Below are positions 41,404 to 53,355 of a stretch of 64,000 bases of DNA, piece after piece (the first letter of the stretch is position 1; each line of letters starts with the position of its first letter). Where the stretch lies: assembly GCA_031002005.1 (NCBI GenBank), contig CM061919.1, forward strand, positions 34,127,088 through 34,191,087, given 5' to 3'. Origin of the DNA: Vandiemenella viatica. Lineage: Eukaryota > Arthropoda > Insecta > Orthoptera > Morabidae. Made by a program: the position numbers and the translations under genes. Below the pieces are notes generated by a model. The model saw only the letters and a list, made by a program, of their open reading frames with translations, was not told where the DNA came from and searched no databases.

Positions 41404-42272
41404 TTCTGCCTGACAAAAAAGTGAAGCACCCAGAAGGGGAGAGGGAACGAAATGAAACTTTGTGAGGTTGAAAGGTTATGTGATGAAAAATCGAGTCAGA
41501 TTTACAAAAACTTGGCAGTATGATCCCACTTTTCAGTAAGACGTTGTACGCTCTCTGGCCTGAATACTTGTATATGTGCTGACTCGGTGGGGAAGCGTGT
41601 CATAAAGCAGTTGTATCATCCCCAGAGGCAAGGTGTAGTGATGGGCAAACCGATTCTTTTTGATGAATCGTTTGGAATCGATTCACTCCTCGCTGAGAAT
41701 CGATTCTTTTAAACGACTCTTCGATTCTTTTCACATGATATTTTGAATGACGAAAATAGATAACGAGTTATTAACCAACAAGAAGGAAATGATTAACAAA
41801 TTCTAACTAAAATAATAACATTTGTTTTTGATAGTTAAATTGTAAGTTATTTATTGCAAAAACAATTTATTTTATTATTTAAACAAATGAAAACACTAAT
41901 TTTACAATAAAAAACTAGGCAAGATTATAAGTGTAAATGTAAATAATAAATACCTGAAACGTGAAACTGGACCGGTGACTTGAATGTAGTGAAGCACAAA
42001 AAGCAGGCTCTCCACTAACTATTTGAGCGCCCTTGCGCAATACCGATTACGCTGCCTCCTGTCTAACTACAACCAGTGGTGGATCTGGGAATTTTCCGAA
42101 CCGGGTCAACAAAATGTGAGATTGCCACACTGAAATTTTCAAGGCTTCCAGCTAATTGTTGTCAAACCTCATTACTGATTCTAAGCCTTGTTGCAGATTG
42201 TAATTGTCGATTGAGATTGTTGATTTAGATTGTTGATTTTGTAGGTGGCATGTTTGTTACACGTCTCGCTAG

Positions 42273-42548
42273 AGGGCGTCCATAAACCACGTAGATCGGT
42301 CTTGAGAGGTGGGTGGAGGGGGTTGGAAGGTGGGATTCCGAGCCAGGCCAAATAGCTTTTCATTCATATTATTTGTCACACTTAAAATGAGATACAGAAC
42401 ACTCAACACCATGTAAATATTTATTTCCGTCATGGAAAAAACTACGTGGGGAGAGGGGGGTTAGAGACATAAGCCACGTCGAGTTACTTGGGGGGAGGGA
42501 GGGTTCACAAGAAGCCAAAATGGAGCTACATGGTTTATGGACGCCCCT
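42273..42548. mobile_element. Short inverted-repeat element (MITE), 276 bp
   Basis: AGGGCGTCCATAAACCACGT at 42273 and its inverted partner (ATGGTTTATGGACGCCCCT, ending 42548) form about 22-bp terminal repeats. G-rich runs lie inside. No coding capacity. Flanking duplication not clear. Related in style to the element at 42730. Confidence 0.7.
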
Positions 42549-42729
42549 TACATATGCTCCAATTTTACTCCATAAATTTGGCAAATTTTTTGAATTTGCC
42601 GGATGGTGCTTTTCTTAAGTTAAACAGCGTATCACTAGCATTTTACCTACAAACCAATAAATCAGTGTTTGTTTAAATGGCATAATTTAAGTTTTATATT
42701 TATTTTCTTGGTTTCAGTATTAGTATTTT

Positions 42730-43128
42730 GGGGGACGTCCAGAAATTACGTGAGGCTATTTTCCGGAAATCTAGACCCCCTCCCCCCCTCCGTGAGACTT
42801 GGTGAGTTTTGCCGGACCCCCCCCCCCTCCCCGTTGGTGAGATTTCATGAGATTTTCACGGAACCCCCTCCCCCCAGTTGTTCGACCAGGAGAAGTTTCG
42901 TGACTTTTTTTAGCTGTCGTGCTCCCCGAAAGAATGATACCCCCTCAAAAGCCGGTTTTTGGCCCTGTAAACTGGTATTTTTTACGCTTTTTTTAGTTCT
43001 ACACTCGTTCAAGTTCAAAATTTCACGTGAGATATCCGTCGACCCCCCCCCCCCTTGGTGAGATTTCGTGAGATTTTCCGGACCCCTTCCCCCCCTAAAA
43101 AGTCTCACGTAATTTCTGGACGCTCCCC
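42730..43128. mobile_element. Short inverted-repeat element (MITE), 399 bp
   Basis: GGGGACGTCCAGAAATTACG at the left pairs with CACGTAATTTCTGGACGCTC at the right. The interior has repeated GGTGAGATTTCGTGAGATTT-like units and long C runs (42777-42842, 43040-43095), making it partly palindromic. No coding. Confidence 0.75.
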
Positions 43129-44460
43129 TATATTCATCGACGGCACTGTTCCCCAACGTCTTTTCGTTTAACCTTTTTCCTCGTAGAAACCTCACAGCTG
43201 GAACAGTATATATGCCCTTCAGCACCTGCTAATTTTTGTAATGGTCCAATTCATAAACTTCGTTCATTTCTATTGAAAATGTTTGCATTATCTACAAAAT
43301 TAAGAACTGAAGAACAACTAAAACACTGATGAAGTTCGTATGATAATAACCGGACGCGCTCCATCGCAATTAAATTCAGTACTCGATGCATTCCCAATTT
43401 GAAAAACCCACGCAACATGGGAATAGCAGATGGCTCTGAAATCGGTACACTTTTCCCTGTCCTCAAATAATCGGGAAATACTTTATTTGTGGTAAAATAT
43501 AAAAGTTATAGGACGTATAATTCATTGATAATTTATTTGTAAATCTAAATCTGTGTTGTGGTAGCATCTATAACAGTCTGGAAGGAAACCAAAAACTTAT
43601 AACTAGTTCCAAAAACACTAGAAAAATGTGTATTTAAGAAAGTAAATTCCTAAATTTAAAAATACTTTTTATTTCTGTAATATATTTTTAATTTTCGTGT
43701 TCCAAAGATAAATATTCTTTATTTCCTTACAAATAAGTTGCCAAACCAAGAAACACGCCGTGGGAACTAAGATTGTGAATCGAAAGGAATCACGAGTTAC
43801 GCAGATATCAAGAGTTAAAAAGAGCCGAATCCATGGAAGAGTCATTAAGACAGAAGTGAGCCGAGAGCGAGTGAGCCGAGAGTCGTAAACATTATCGAGT
43901 TAACGACTCGGAGTCGACTCAGAACCTGGACGAGTCGTGAGCGATTGCGCAACAACGGCTCAGCTCCTGAGCTCCCTCTTAACAACTCTTGAGTGAACCG
44001 TGACTCTTCCAAGTGAGTCGATTCCGCAAACGATTCTTTTAGACGAGTCGACTCTTTGAATCGATTCACGATTCTTTTGCCCACCTCTAGCAAGGTGGCT
44101 CACAAGTCACAACTGTTGTAACTGGTCCTTGAAACTGGCACAGGAACGGAGTTGACGATCGAGCTGGTCCCACACATGCTCTATCTGAGGATCTTGCTGG
44201 CCCGGCAGAACCTCAACTCATACCGACAGTTCATAGAGACACGTGCAAATGGTGGACGAGCATTGTCCTGTTGAAAAATGGAACCATGATACTGTTACAT
44301 GATACGTAATACATGGACGCAGGATGCCGGTGACGTATTGCTGTGCCGTCATAGTTCCCTCGATCCCCTGGCAGCGGTGAAGTGAAGTCATAACCGGTGG
44401 CTGGTCACACCATGAAGCCTGGAGGAACACCGCTTTGCTTCTCGAACCATTAAAAGAATG

Positions 44461-45460
44461 NNNNNNNNNNNNNNNNNNNNNNNNNNNNNNNNNNNNNNNN
44501 NNNNNNNNNNNNNNNNNNNNNNNNNNNNNNNNNNNNNNNNNNNNNNNNNNNNNNNNNNNNNNNNNNNNNNNNNNNNNNNNNNNNNNNNNNNNNNNNNNNN
44601 NNNNNNNNNNNNNNNNNNNNNNNNNNNNNNNNNNNNNNNNNNNNNNNNNNNNNNNNNNNNNNNNNNNNNNNNNNNNNNNNNNNNNNNNNNNNNNNNNNNN
44701 NNNNNNNNNNNNNNNNNNNNNNNNNNNNNNNNNNNNNNNNNNNNNNNNNNNNNNNNNNNNNNNNNNNNNNNNNNNNNNNNNNNNNNNNNNNNNNNNNNNN
44801 NNNNNNNNNNNNNNNNNNNNNNNNNNNNNNNNNNNNNNNNNNNNNNNNNNNNNNNNNNNNNNNNNNNNNNNNNNNNNNNNNNNNNNNNNNNNNNNNNNNN
44901 NNNNNNNNNNNNNNNNNNNNNNNNNNNNNNNNNNNNNNNNNNNNNNNNNNNNNNNNNNNNNNNNNNNNNNNNNNNNNNNNNNNNNNNNNNNNNNNNNNNN
45001 NNNNNNNNNNNNNNNNNNNNNNNNNNNNNNNNNNNNNNNNNNNNNNNNNNNNNNNNNNNNNNNNNNNNNNNNNNNNNNNNNNNNNNNNNNNNNNNNNNNN
45101 NNNNNNNNNNNNNNNNNNNNNNNNNNNNNNNNNNNNNNNNNNNNNNNNNNNNNNNNNNNNNNNNNNNNNNNNNNNNNNNNNNNNNNNNNNNNNNNNNNNN
45201 NNNNNNNNNNNNNNNNNNNNNNNNNNNNNNNNNNNNNNNNNNNNNNNNNNNNNNNNNNNNNNNNNNNNNNNNNNNNNNNNNNNNNNNNNNNNNNNNNNNN
45301 NNNNNNNNNNNNNNNNNNNNNNNNNNNNNNNNNNNNNNNNNNNNNNNNNNNNNNNNNNNNNNNNNNNNNNNNNNNNNNNNNNNNNNNNNNNNNNNNNNNN
45401 NNNNNNNNNNNNNNNNNNNNNNNNNNNNNNNNNNNNNNNNNNNNNNNNNNNNNNNNNNNN
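44461..45460. other. Assembly gap, exactly 1000 N
   Basis: A run of exactly 1000 N, so its true size is unknown. The Tc1 element enters it from the left. The inverted-duplication right arm begins at the first base after it. Confidence 0.99.
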
Positions 45461-46493
45461 ATAAACTGAATACTTGAATCAGATGTAATAAGCATCGCTG
45501 ATATAAAGCATTTGACCAAAGACGAATATATTAATATTTGGATTGTTTATATTTTATTTATCTTTAATTATATATTCCCTGTTTCATGAATTTTGATAAG
45601 TATAATTAAACGGAAATTGCTACTCAAACCACTACATAATATATTACCTCTTCAATAAGAGTAACAGAATTCTAATATTTGCGGTAACTAAGTTTGTGCT
45701 TAGTATCGATAGGGTTTTCACTACACCGTGTCGCCGCAATTTGTTAGTCAATTTTGATAAACAGTTATATCGCTTACCGGTAGTTCTCGAGATATCGCAG
45801 GTCAAAATCAGTTATATGTGTCGGATCCATCCGGGAAAGATCAGGAATCGGGCGGGTTGAAGGGAGTTCCCAATTAGAGGCATATGGCCCGTCAGCGAAG
45901 GTAGGCTGTGGATATCCCTCGGACAGTGGAGAGTAACTACGAGAACACAGCGGGTACAAGGATCCGGTTTATTAGACTCAGTCTCACAATACACAACGAC
46001 AGATAACGGAGTGACGTCGCCTCGGCGGTCAGGAATGAAGAGACCTCCGTCACAGCACAGCACAGCACAGCGTCATCTGGATGGCTTACGCCATATTGTT
46101 GTTGCAGTACCAGGGTAACCCCTATGACTGCTGTCTACTTTGCTTTTTTTGAAGTGTCTTTTGGTCAAATCGTCAGTTGTTATTGTTGTCTGATATTTGC
46201 TAGTTCTTGACGTGGCATCAGGGCGGTGATCAACTGCGTGAGCAGCGTAACCACCACCGTGAGCTGGTCGCTGGGTCCGGTACGGCAGTGGCAGCGGTCG
46301 GCAGGTCGACCTTCACGGCGGCCGGCTGGCTGCCGACTGAACCCAGGAACAGAACAGAACAGACATATGGTTGGGCATGCGCCCATATAGTTGTCGAAGT
46401 GCCAGAGCATTGTAGCTCCCTAACTTATGACTGAATAGGGGGTTCCAGGCTGGTTTTTTATGACACATACATTTCTTTTAGTATGTGTTATTG

Positions 46494-49098
46494 TCAGACC
46501 CTGTAATTTCTGGTAAGAGTTGTAAGTGGTTGGATATATTGTTGCTGATGTACATTTTGTCCTAAGTCATGAATAATTTGATGGGGCGAAAAATTTGCTT
46601 TGTGGAAGAATTTTGTCGATTTGTCCTTGATGTAGTCTGTGAGCGTTTGTATGCCTAAGTGTAGTGAATTGTGTGTGTTCGGCATATATTTGTTTTGAAT
46701 AACCTGCAGTTTTTTGATTTGACTGTCGGAAGCCATGCTGAAAATTTCGGAGCCATATAACAATGCCGGTCTGATTATAGCGGTGTAGATTTTTAATTTA
46801 GTCTTAATACTAAGTTTGCTCCCCTTGAGGAGGGGGTATAATTTAAAAAGTCGAGCCGAACCTATATTACAGCGTTTTTTATGTGTTAATCCAAGTTAGC
46901 TTTTTGTCAATTTGTAGTCCGAGATATTTAACCGATTCACACCAGGGGAGGTCCATGCCGTCGAGCTTGATTTGGTGGCTGGGTCCCGTCCTTCTGGTGG
47001 TGAACATAATAGCCTGACTTTTGCCGGAGTTAATTTTGATTTTCCAAAGATTGCACCATTGAGTGATTTTCTCAAGGTGCTGCGTCAGTTTGCGTACGAT
47101 GTAATTTAGGTTGTGGCTCGACCTGTATACCAGGGTATCGTCCGCAAATAGCCCTACTTCTCCGCCTTGTTGGTGGGGTAGGTCATTTGTATATACGCTG
47201 TACAGTGTTGGAGCCAAGACCGACCCTTGAGGTACGCCTGCTACAATTGATTTCAACTGGCTTTCTTGTCCGTCCACCACTACGAAGAACTTCCTGTTTC
47301 GAAGAAAACTGTTTATTATTTTTAGTAAATGTCCAGGGCAGCCATATGAGTGTAGTTTGAATACTAAGCCATCATGCCAAACTCTGTCAAAAGCTTTTCT
47401 ATATCTAGCATAACAGCACCTGTATTATGCCTGATGGATCGCGCTCTGCAGATATGTTCGACCAGTCGGGTAGATTGGTGGATTGTACTGTGCTGAGCAC
47501 GGAAACCAAATTGCTGTGGGATAATGATGTTGTTTTCATCTAGGAATTTTTGGAAGGTTATCATTTGCTCTAGGACTTTTCCGAGGAGGTTGAGGAGTGA
47601 GATAGGTCTGTGGTTTTGGGGAAGGAGATGGCTTTTGTTTGGTTTAGGAAGGGTGATTATTTTGGCTATTTTCCATGGGGATGGGAAGAAGGATAGTCTG
47701 AGGCATGCGTTGTAAATAGCTGTGAGGTAAACTATTGCAGGTTGTGGTAGGTTTTTTAGGTATGTGGCTTTTACACCATCTGGGCCTGGGGACTTTTTGT
47801 TACCGAGTCTCCCAATGATCGAACTCACTACAGTCGGATCCACAGGGCAGAAAGAGCTACGTAAATTTTCCCGCAAAATGCGAGGTACTTCTCTAGCTAC
47901 TCTTTCTTCGTGGATTTTACTATCCTCGTCATCGATGACATGTGTCTGAAACTGATGTTCTAAAGAGTTTGCCATTAGTTCGGCTTTGTCTCGTGCTGTG
48001 TATGCAAAACCATTTGGTCCTTGTAGGCTTTGTTGACAGGGGCGGTTCTTTTCTAGCTTTTACTATCTTCCAAAAGAGGTCGGGATTCGCTCCGCTCGAC
48101 TAAGAGTGTCTTCCCAACGAACTGCTCGGTGTTGTTGCAGGTGCCATTTGATTTGGTTTGCTAGTCTGTTTGTGGTTCTTCTGTCTGCTGGGTCTCTGAA
48201 TTGTTGCCAACGTTTTCTGTGAGTTTTTTCAGCTCTATTAACTGTGAGATGTGGGGTGGGAGGTCTTTTCTGCCTGGGTCATGAGTTATTTTCACTGTAG
48301 CTACCTTCACGCATTCTTTAATGATGTTTACGAACTGGTCTATATGTCTCTCGACTTGTCTCTTAGTTTCCAGTTCGGGCTGCCCTGTAATGTGGTGGTT
48401 TACTAATCTTGGTATTTTTGCCAGTTTGTAATTAGAGAGAAATTTTTGCTCTCTGATCGGCACGCGGCTGTATCAATATATAATACCACTGGATTGTGGT
48501 CTGAATCGAGGTCATTAATTACAGTGGATGCAACAGACCAGGTGATATTTTTGAACACGAAAATGTCCAATATCAGGCCTGCGTCTGGAGTCCCTGTGGT
48601 AGTGCGAGGGTTCGTCAGGCGCCACTACAGTCACCTGGGGGTTATCTGTGGTAAATTTGTGGAGGGCGCGGCCGCTTGAGTTGGCAGCGCGGCAGCCCCA
48701 AGTCAGCGATTTGGCGTTAAAGTCCCGAGGATTATTCTGTCGGCTGTGGTCAGTGCTACCAGGTCGGGCTCCGGTATTTTACGACCTGGCGGGTGGTACA
48801 CTGCTATAAATCTAATTGCCTGCCCATTTAGTTCGACCTCAACAGCCGTGGCTTCTACACGCTCGAGCGCAGGTAAATCAATTTGTCTATGTGCAAGGCG
48901 GTTTCGTATTAATATTGCCGTCCCACCCCCTGTTTGTTCTGCCTGTCGGTCCTGTACAGCGTATAGTTTCTCACTTGGAATCTGTGATTTGCCGTTAAGT
49001 GAGTTTCATATATCAATCTCGAGGGTATCTTTTTGTTGGTAAATGCCGTCTTCATTCCAGTTCATCACTGTGAAGTTTTGGGATTTATTTTTCGCCAT
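46494..49098 (-). pseudogene. Jockey-type ORF2, right-arm copy
   Basis: Same protein as 17012-19662. The codon that is TAA in the left arm (18173) is GAA here, so the nonsense change is private to the left copy. This copy has its own defects: a deletion of about 32 bases in the endonuclease near 49015, frameshifts near 48660, 48215 and 47400 (MLDIEKLLTEF instead of the catalytic AFDRVWHDG frame) and near 46880. RT motif GLFADDTLVYR is intact. The stop is at 46494-46496. The C-terminal part is better preserved than in the left arm (SDSQIKKLQVIQNKYMPNT). Confidence 0.9.
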
Positions 49099-51046
49099 CG
49101 AAAAAGTCTACAAGGGCATTAAACATAACTTCGAGTTTTGTCTCGGTGTCTGGAGCTGCTTTGATGTCCTGGAGCATCGTTTTAACTTGTGGTGAAGAAT
49201 TTTTTTATTCCAAATAATTTGAAGAGATCAAGTAGTTCCTTGAAGTCTGCCAGCGGGGAAGAAGAAGGTGGTTTCTGCGAGGTAGTGTTTTCTTGTTCAC
49301 TTCCTGCAGGAGGGTCAGAAGAATTTGGTAGTATCTGCGAGGAAGTGTTTGAAGGTTCACTCCCTGCAGGCGGGGCAGAAGTGCTTGTGTTTGGGTTGTA
49401 TTTGAGTTTACTGAAGAATTTTCGGACGAGGGTGCTTGCTCAGTGATGTTGTTTGTAGGTAGTGGGGGGAACTGCTCGTTGTTCATGTTGAACTGGTTGC
49501 TATCAGCTTTTTGTTTTTCTAACTGTTTTTGTTTTTTCCTTTCTTCCTTCTCCTTTTGCTTTTGGGCACCTACTTTTACAATTTCCAAATAAGTGGGACA
49601 TTTTTTGTAGCTAGCAGGGTGTGTCCCTTGGCAGTTTGCGCACTTTGGTGGTTGGTCTAGTGTTTTGCTGCATGTGTTAGTAAGATGCCCTTCTCCACAT
49701 TTCACACATTTTGGGGCAATGTGGCAATTTCTGGACCCATGACCAAATTTTTGGCATGTATGACGTTGCACAGGACCAGTGGGTGCCCTATATGCTTCTA
49801 CCCTCACCTTGAGACGGAGAAGAAATTGTAGGTTGTAAATATCATACGCTTCCGGCGTGCGATTTAGGTGGACTAGATATAGCGGTAATGGCTTCCTGAC
49901 TCCTACCTCCTTTACTGTCGTCATCTGGACAACGTTACGAATAGGGAATTTTTCAGCGAGGAGAGCGTCGGATATTTCTCCTGCTGGTATGTCTGGAGGA
50001 AGGTCACGGATGACCACCTTCAAAATTTTCTGGGGGTCGGCATCAAATGTGTGATATTGAAAATTTTGCTTGTTTAGGGCTTGCAATATCATTTTAAAAT
50101 CAGTTAGGTTGGAAGCCTTCCTAGCCCTCTCTCTCGGCAGTGCTGTAGGGGCCACAGGCGACGGCTGGCTCGGCGGGATGGGCTGCACCATGTCGCAGCC
50201 GATGCCCTGCTCACGTAGCAGGCTGGTGGCCCTCATCAGGTCGGCGGGGCATGTGGCCAGGATCTGCAGGCCTCCCTCTACAGGCCAGCAGAACAGAGGC
50301 AGCTCTGTAGCCAGCAGGAGCTGTACATACAGGCCGCCCCAGTTTCCCTCGTAAGCCGCCACCACGGGTTGGACAGGACCCCTGCTCCGTGGTTGGTGCT
50401 GACTCTTCTTCCTCCTCTTCTTCTGGCGTGGGCGACGCTGGAGCTGCTTGGTCAGCCGCAGCGTCGTTTCTTGGAGGGCTGCTTTGCGCTGGAGGCTCCG
50501 GGATTTGAAGCCTGGTGCCTCTGTTCCAGGAGTCTGCAGCGTTGTGGATGTAGAAGCAACAGTTGTGCCTCCCGCCACCTGCCAGTCCTCTGTTGCCGCT
50601 GGTTGCTGCTTCCTGCGCAGCCTCTTTCTTCTTCCATTTAGTTTTCGGAAGAGTTTCTTCGCGCAGAAACCCTCCGCGAGTACCAATGGAATTGATGTTA
50701 GGGCATCCGGGCGCTTGAGCCCTTTTGCCGCAGCATCATCGTGGATCAGCTTGACGTCTGGATCATCCACTCCCTGGAAGGCCAGGGCCGTACTGCAGTC
50801 CAAGTTGTTATCTGGAATGGTCCAGCCGTATTTCATGCCGGCATTGATAACCCATAGAGTGAAGGAAGAGTCATCATTCTTCTGCAGGAAGTTCCTGAAC
50901 TGCACCTTGTCCAGATTAGGCGAAAAGCGCTTCAGGTTGAAACGGCAGACTTGTCCATCTCGCTCGCGATTTCCCTCTATGAAGATATCATCACCAGCTG
51001 CTGAGTCGACTGCCGACAGGTCGGCATCTGTAACAGCCGCTGACAT
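49085..51046 (-). pseudogene. Chimeric gag-like ORF1, right-arm copy
   Basis: The start at 51046 (MSAAVTDADLSAVDS) leads to an open frame of 613 residues to 49205. Two one-base deletions near 50505 and 50470 put a stretch of about 40 residues in the wrong frame, and an extra G near 50380 restores it. The A-run after the third zinc knuckle has one A fewer than in the left arm, so here knuckles and KQKQLEKQKADSNQ are in one frame. A one-base deletion near 49398 (AACCCAAACAC) and another change near 49205 break the tail. Stop at 49085-49087, overlapping ORF2 by 14 bases. Confidence 0.85.
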
Positions 51047-51698
51047 GATGCCAATCGTCTGACGGTGTTGACGGTGTTCTAGTGAGAGACCTCCGTGTGC
51101 TGCGCGCTGCCCTTAAGTACCCCCGTGTAGATGTCGCTGTGGCGCTGCTCGCTGCGTCTGTGGCGCCCTCTAGTAGCTAGCCCCATGATCCAGATCCGAC
51201 ATGTGTATAGTTCCTTGCACCTTTGGTGACGTTTTTAATCTTCTCCAGATTGCATTTCAACCTATATACAATAATAAACTTCACATCGCGATTCAGCAAT
51301 GTATTACTGCGAGTGTTTTAGTACTCTTGCAGTTCGAATTGAAGTAGTATTATGAAATTAATTGTTATAATTTATATTACGCGTCCTTTGAATCCTGAAC
51401 TAGACAATGTTGAAATTACCAAAAATGTATTTAGCGATGCATTTAATGAGTTTAGGTTCATCTTTATCGTTTGGTTTGAAGAGGTAATATCGGTATAGAT
51501 TGCGGCTAGGTCGAAATGCAGCATGAACTGTAATGTTCTTGGAACAACAAAAGGCATAAGGCATTCAATTATTGTTAGCAATTAATAAGCCGCTTTAATG
51601 AGTGCCATGTTAGTGACGACGTGTAATCCCCAAAATAAAGCAACCGGTGTGTATGTCGGGCCTATATTTCCATGTGGCAATGGCGACATATTTTTTTC

Positions 51699-52493
51699 GA
51701 GGATTGGAGTGTGTACAGAACACCTACGCACACAGACCTATACCTGAACGTGCGTAGCCATCACCATCCGGCACAGCGCAAGACGGTACTCAGCAAGCTT
51801 GTACATATGGCGCGAGTGATATGCGATTCGGACAGTCTACCCGATGAATTGAGTCATCTGCGTCAGACCTTTCGACGCAACGGGTACACTGATTATCAGA
51901 TAAGACAGGCATTCCGAGAGCAGACACGTAGCATCAACAACACCAAGAAAGAGCCACCTGATCGTCTCGCCTTCTTGCCGTACTCTGGCGCCACAACGTC
52001 CAAGATAGGACGGATTCTAGCAAAAAGTGGAATCAAGACCATTTTCCTGCCACCACCGAAGGTGAAGAACATCTTGCGCTCCCCCAAGGATGACCTTGCT
52101 TTGCGGACACCTGGGGTATATAGCATTAGTTGCGAGTGTGGAAAGAGCTACATTGGCCAGACGGTGCGGTGTGTTCACCAACGTTGTCTAGAACATGCAC
52201 GACACGTTCGTCTGGGGCAGAAAGAAAAGTCTGCGGTGGCGGAACACTGTCTAGAACATGGCCATGGTTTTGATTTCGAAAATACCAGAGTACTGGCGCT
52301 TACTGGTAGCTTCTGGAATAGCATCCTTACAGAAGCAGTAGAAATTCGTCTCGCGTCTAACCTCGTCAACCGCGACAGCGGGTACCAGCTGAGTGAAGCC
52401 TGGACGCCAATCATCAATACTATACGTCGACAGCGCGACCGAGACGCATTACACGGCGCGTCCAGATCAACGGAAAGTTCGGTAGTAACATAA
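51699..52493 (+). CDS. Penelope RT thumb region and GIY-YIG endonuclease, C-terminal part
   Basis: Continuous frame of about 265 residues from the truncation point: VYRTPTHTDLYLNVRSHHHP (end of the RT), a linker helical region, then ATTSKIGRILAKSGIKTIF and the GIY-YIG module GVYSISCECGKSYIGQT with CVHQRCLEHARHVRLGQKEK, AVAEHCLEHGHGFDF, and a conserved Glu in ILTEAVEIRLASNLVNRD. Cysteines and histidines between the YIG and the downstream helix fit the zinc-finger insert of Penelope endonucleases. It cuts target DNA for insertion. No internal stop to 52491-52493 (TAA), so a recent copy. An upstream in-frame ATG (51672) belongs to arm sequence and is accidental. Confidence 0.88.
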   Translation, partial: EDWSVYRTPTHTDLYLNVRSHHHPAQRKTVLSKLVHMARVICDSDSLPDELSHLRQTFRRNGYTDYQIRQAFREQTRSINNTKKEPPDRLAFLPYSGATTSKIGRILAKSGIKTIFLPPPKVKNILRSPKDDLALRTPGVYSISCECGKSYIGQTVRCVHQRCLEHARHVRLGQKEKSAVAEHCLEHGHGFDFENTRVLALTGSFWNSILTEAVEIRLASNLVNRDSGYQLSEAWTPIINTIRRQRDRDALHGASRSTESSVVT

Positions 52494-53033
52494 GCGAGCA
52501 ATTTGTTGCTCAGGCATTAATGATCAGCTTATGGGTAAGTTTTTGCCTTCTGACTTTTCCTTCTACCGAACGATGAGTTATTACGAGGCAGGACCCCGGC
52601 TACCATTGGTTACAAATCTGACCAATCACGTGGCAGCATGGCTCAATATGAGGCCCGCAACGGATTCGTGTTGACCCATCAGTTGGAAAAACAATTTATC
52701 GTGAAGGCTTTGTTTTCGGATATCTTCTTCGAAGGAGCGGTGATTTTAAGCCCATCCGCTATATGTCATGAAAAAGGACATCAAATCTAGCTGTAACTCC
52801 ACCTTGGCATCGATTCAAGCCGCAACGAGATTTGACCCCTGCTACGACTGGTTTCACAGCTGACCAATCAGAGGTTAGCAGCGGGAATCTGGTCTAGCTC
52901 AGCAGCTTCGCATGTTCCTGACCTCACTTCACCGGAAGATGGCGCCAACGATTCAGAGTGCCGAAATATTGTGTGATTATTATAACACTTCTATAACTCG
53001 GCTAGTCACCCGAGAGCATTACTTGTAACTCAT
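51699..53033 (+). mobile_element. Penelope-like element, 5'-truncated, with GIY-YIG endonuclease
   Basis: Starts abruptly at the end of the duplicated arm and runs to CCCGAGAGCATTACTTGTA at 53033, the same 3' end seen on the minus strand at 24765. The 3' UTR includes CGCAACGAGATTTGACCCCT and CGGAAGATGGCGCCAACG. Confidence 0.8.
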
Positions 53034-53339
53034 AAGTAGTCAATTACTTAAAAACGTGTTATTATGATAATTTTTCACAGCAGTTTTTGAGTGCATGCTA
53101 TCCCATGTTAGTTACTATATATGAGTGAAATTTTGTAAATAGTGTAAATAGTTTATTTGTCAAAAGTTTCAACAGAAAGAAAAACCATATATCATTTTAG
53201 TAATTGTCGATAATTTTGTCACCTTTCCCTTCCATACACCATATACACTATTTTATCAGTCATTCCTAATTACCAAATTCCAAGAAGGAAATTCTTTCAC
53301 AGAGTAAAATGGGTTCTCAAGCAGAAACTCTTTCAGTTT
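53034..53339. other. AT-rich non-coding sequence
   Basis: About 300 bases with no gene or repeat recognised, between the PLE 3' end and the CR1-group LINE. Confidence 0.5.
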
Positions 53340-53355
53340 GAACTTTTGGGTTTTT

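Larger units (their letters stand above)
41636..44089. mobile_element. hAT-type element with 8-bp TSD
   Basis: GCAAGGTG flanks it at 41628-41635 and 44090-44097. Ends are inverted: TAGTGATGGGCAAA at the left, TAGAGGTGGGCAAA (reverse complement) at the right. Both are followed by repeats of GATTC/GAATC-type sequence (41656-41730 and 43850-44080). No transposase coding was recognised in its 2.45 kb, so it is non-autonomous. It contains two smaller inverted-repeat elements. Confidence 0.88.
41404..44460 (-). mobile_element. Tc1-like DNA transposon, minus strand, split by hAT and cut by the gap
   Basis: Left end near 41411 with TGACAAAAAAGTGAAGCACC, a Tc1-type end. Downstream of the hAT insertion, minus-strand frames show TMTAQQYVTGILRP, FQQDNARPPF (plus 44251-44276, second catalytic Asp) and HVWDQLDRQLRS (plus 44157-44190), the C-terminal catalytic part of a Tc1 transposase, with frameshifts. 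The N-terminal DNA-binding part would lie in the N gap. Confidence 0.78.
46051..51084 (-). mobile_element. Composite Jockey-type retrotransposon, right-arm copy
   Basis: Flanked by AGAGACCTCCGT at 46039-46050 and 51085-51096. Same C/A/C mosaic as the left-arm copy. That both copies share the TSD and the host LTR shows the whole segment was duplicated rather than inserted twice. Confidence 0.85.
45819..51201 (-). mobile_element. Solo LTR in the right arm, split by the composite LINE
   Basis: Same LTR as at 14907-20337, with ends TGTCGGATCC (45819) and GATCCGACA (ending 51201). Interrupted by the composite element at 46051-51084, with the same 12-bp duplication. Confidence 0.7.
45461..51698 (-). 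repeat. Right arm of the large inverted duplication
   Basis: Reverse complement of 14409-20695 with small differences. There is a deletion of about 32 bases near 49015 within the endonuclease, plus several one-base indels and substitutions. It starts directly at the N gap and ends abruptly at 51698, where Penelope sequence begins. Confidence 0.93.

Noticed and set aside
44218..45519. Apparent open frames of 339-433 codons across 44218-45519
   Set aside because: They exist only because the 1000-N gap has no stop codons.
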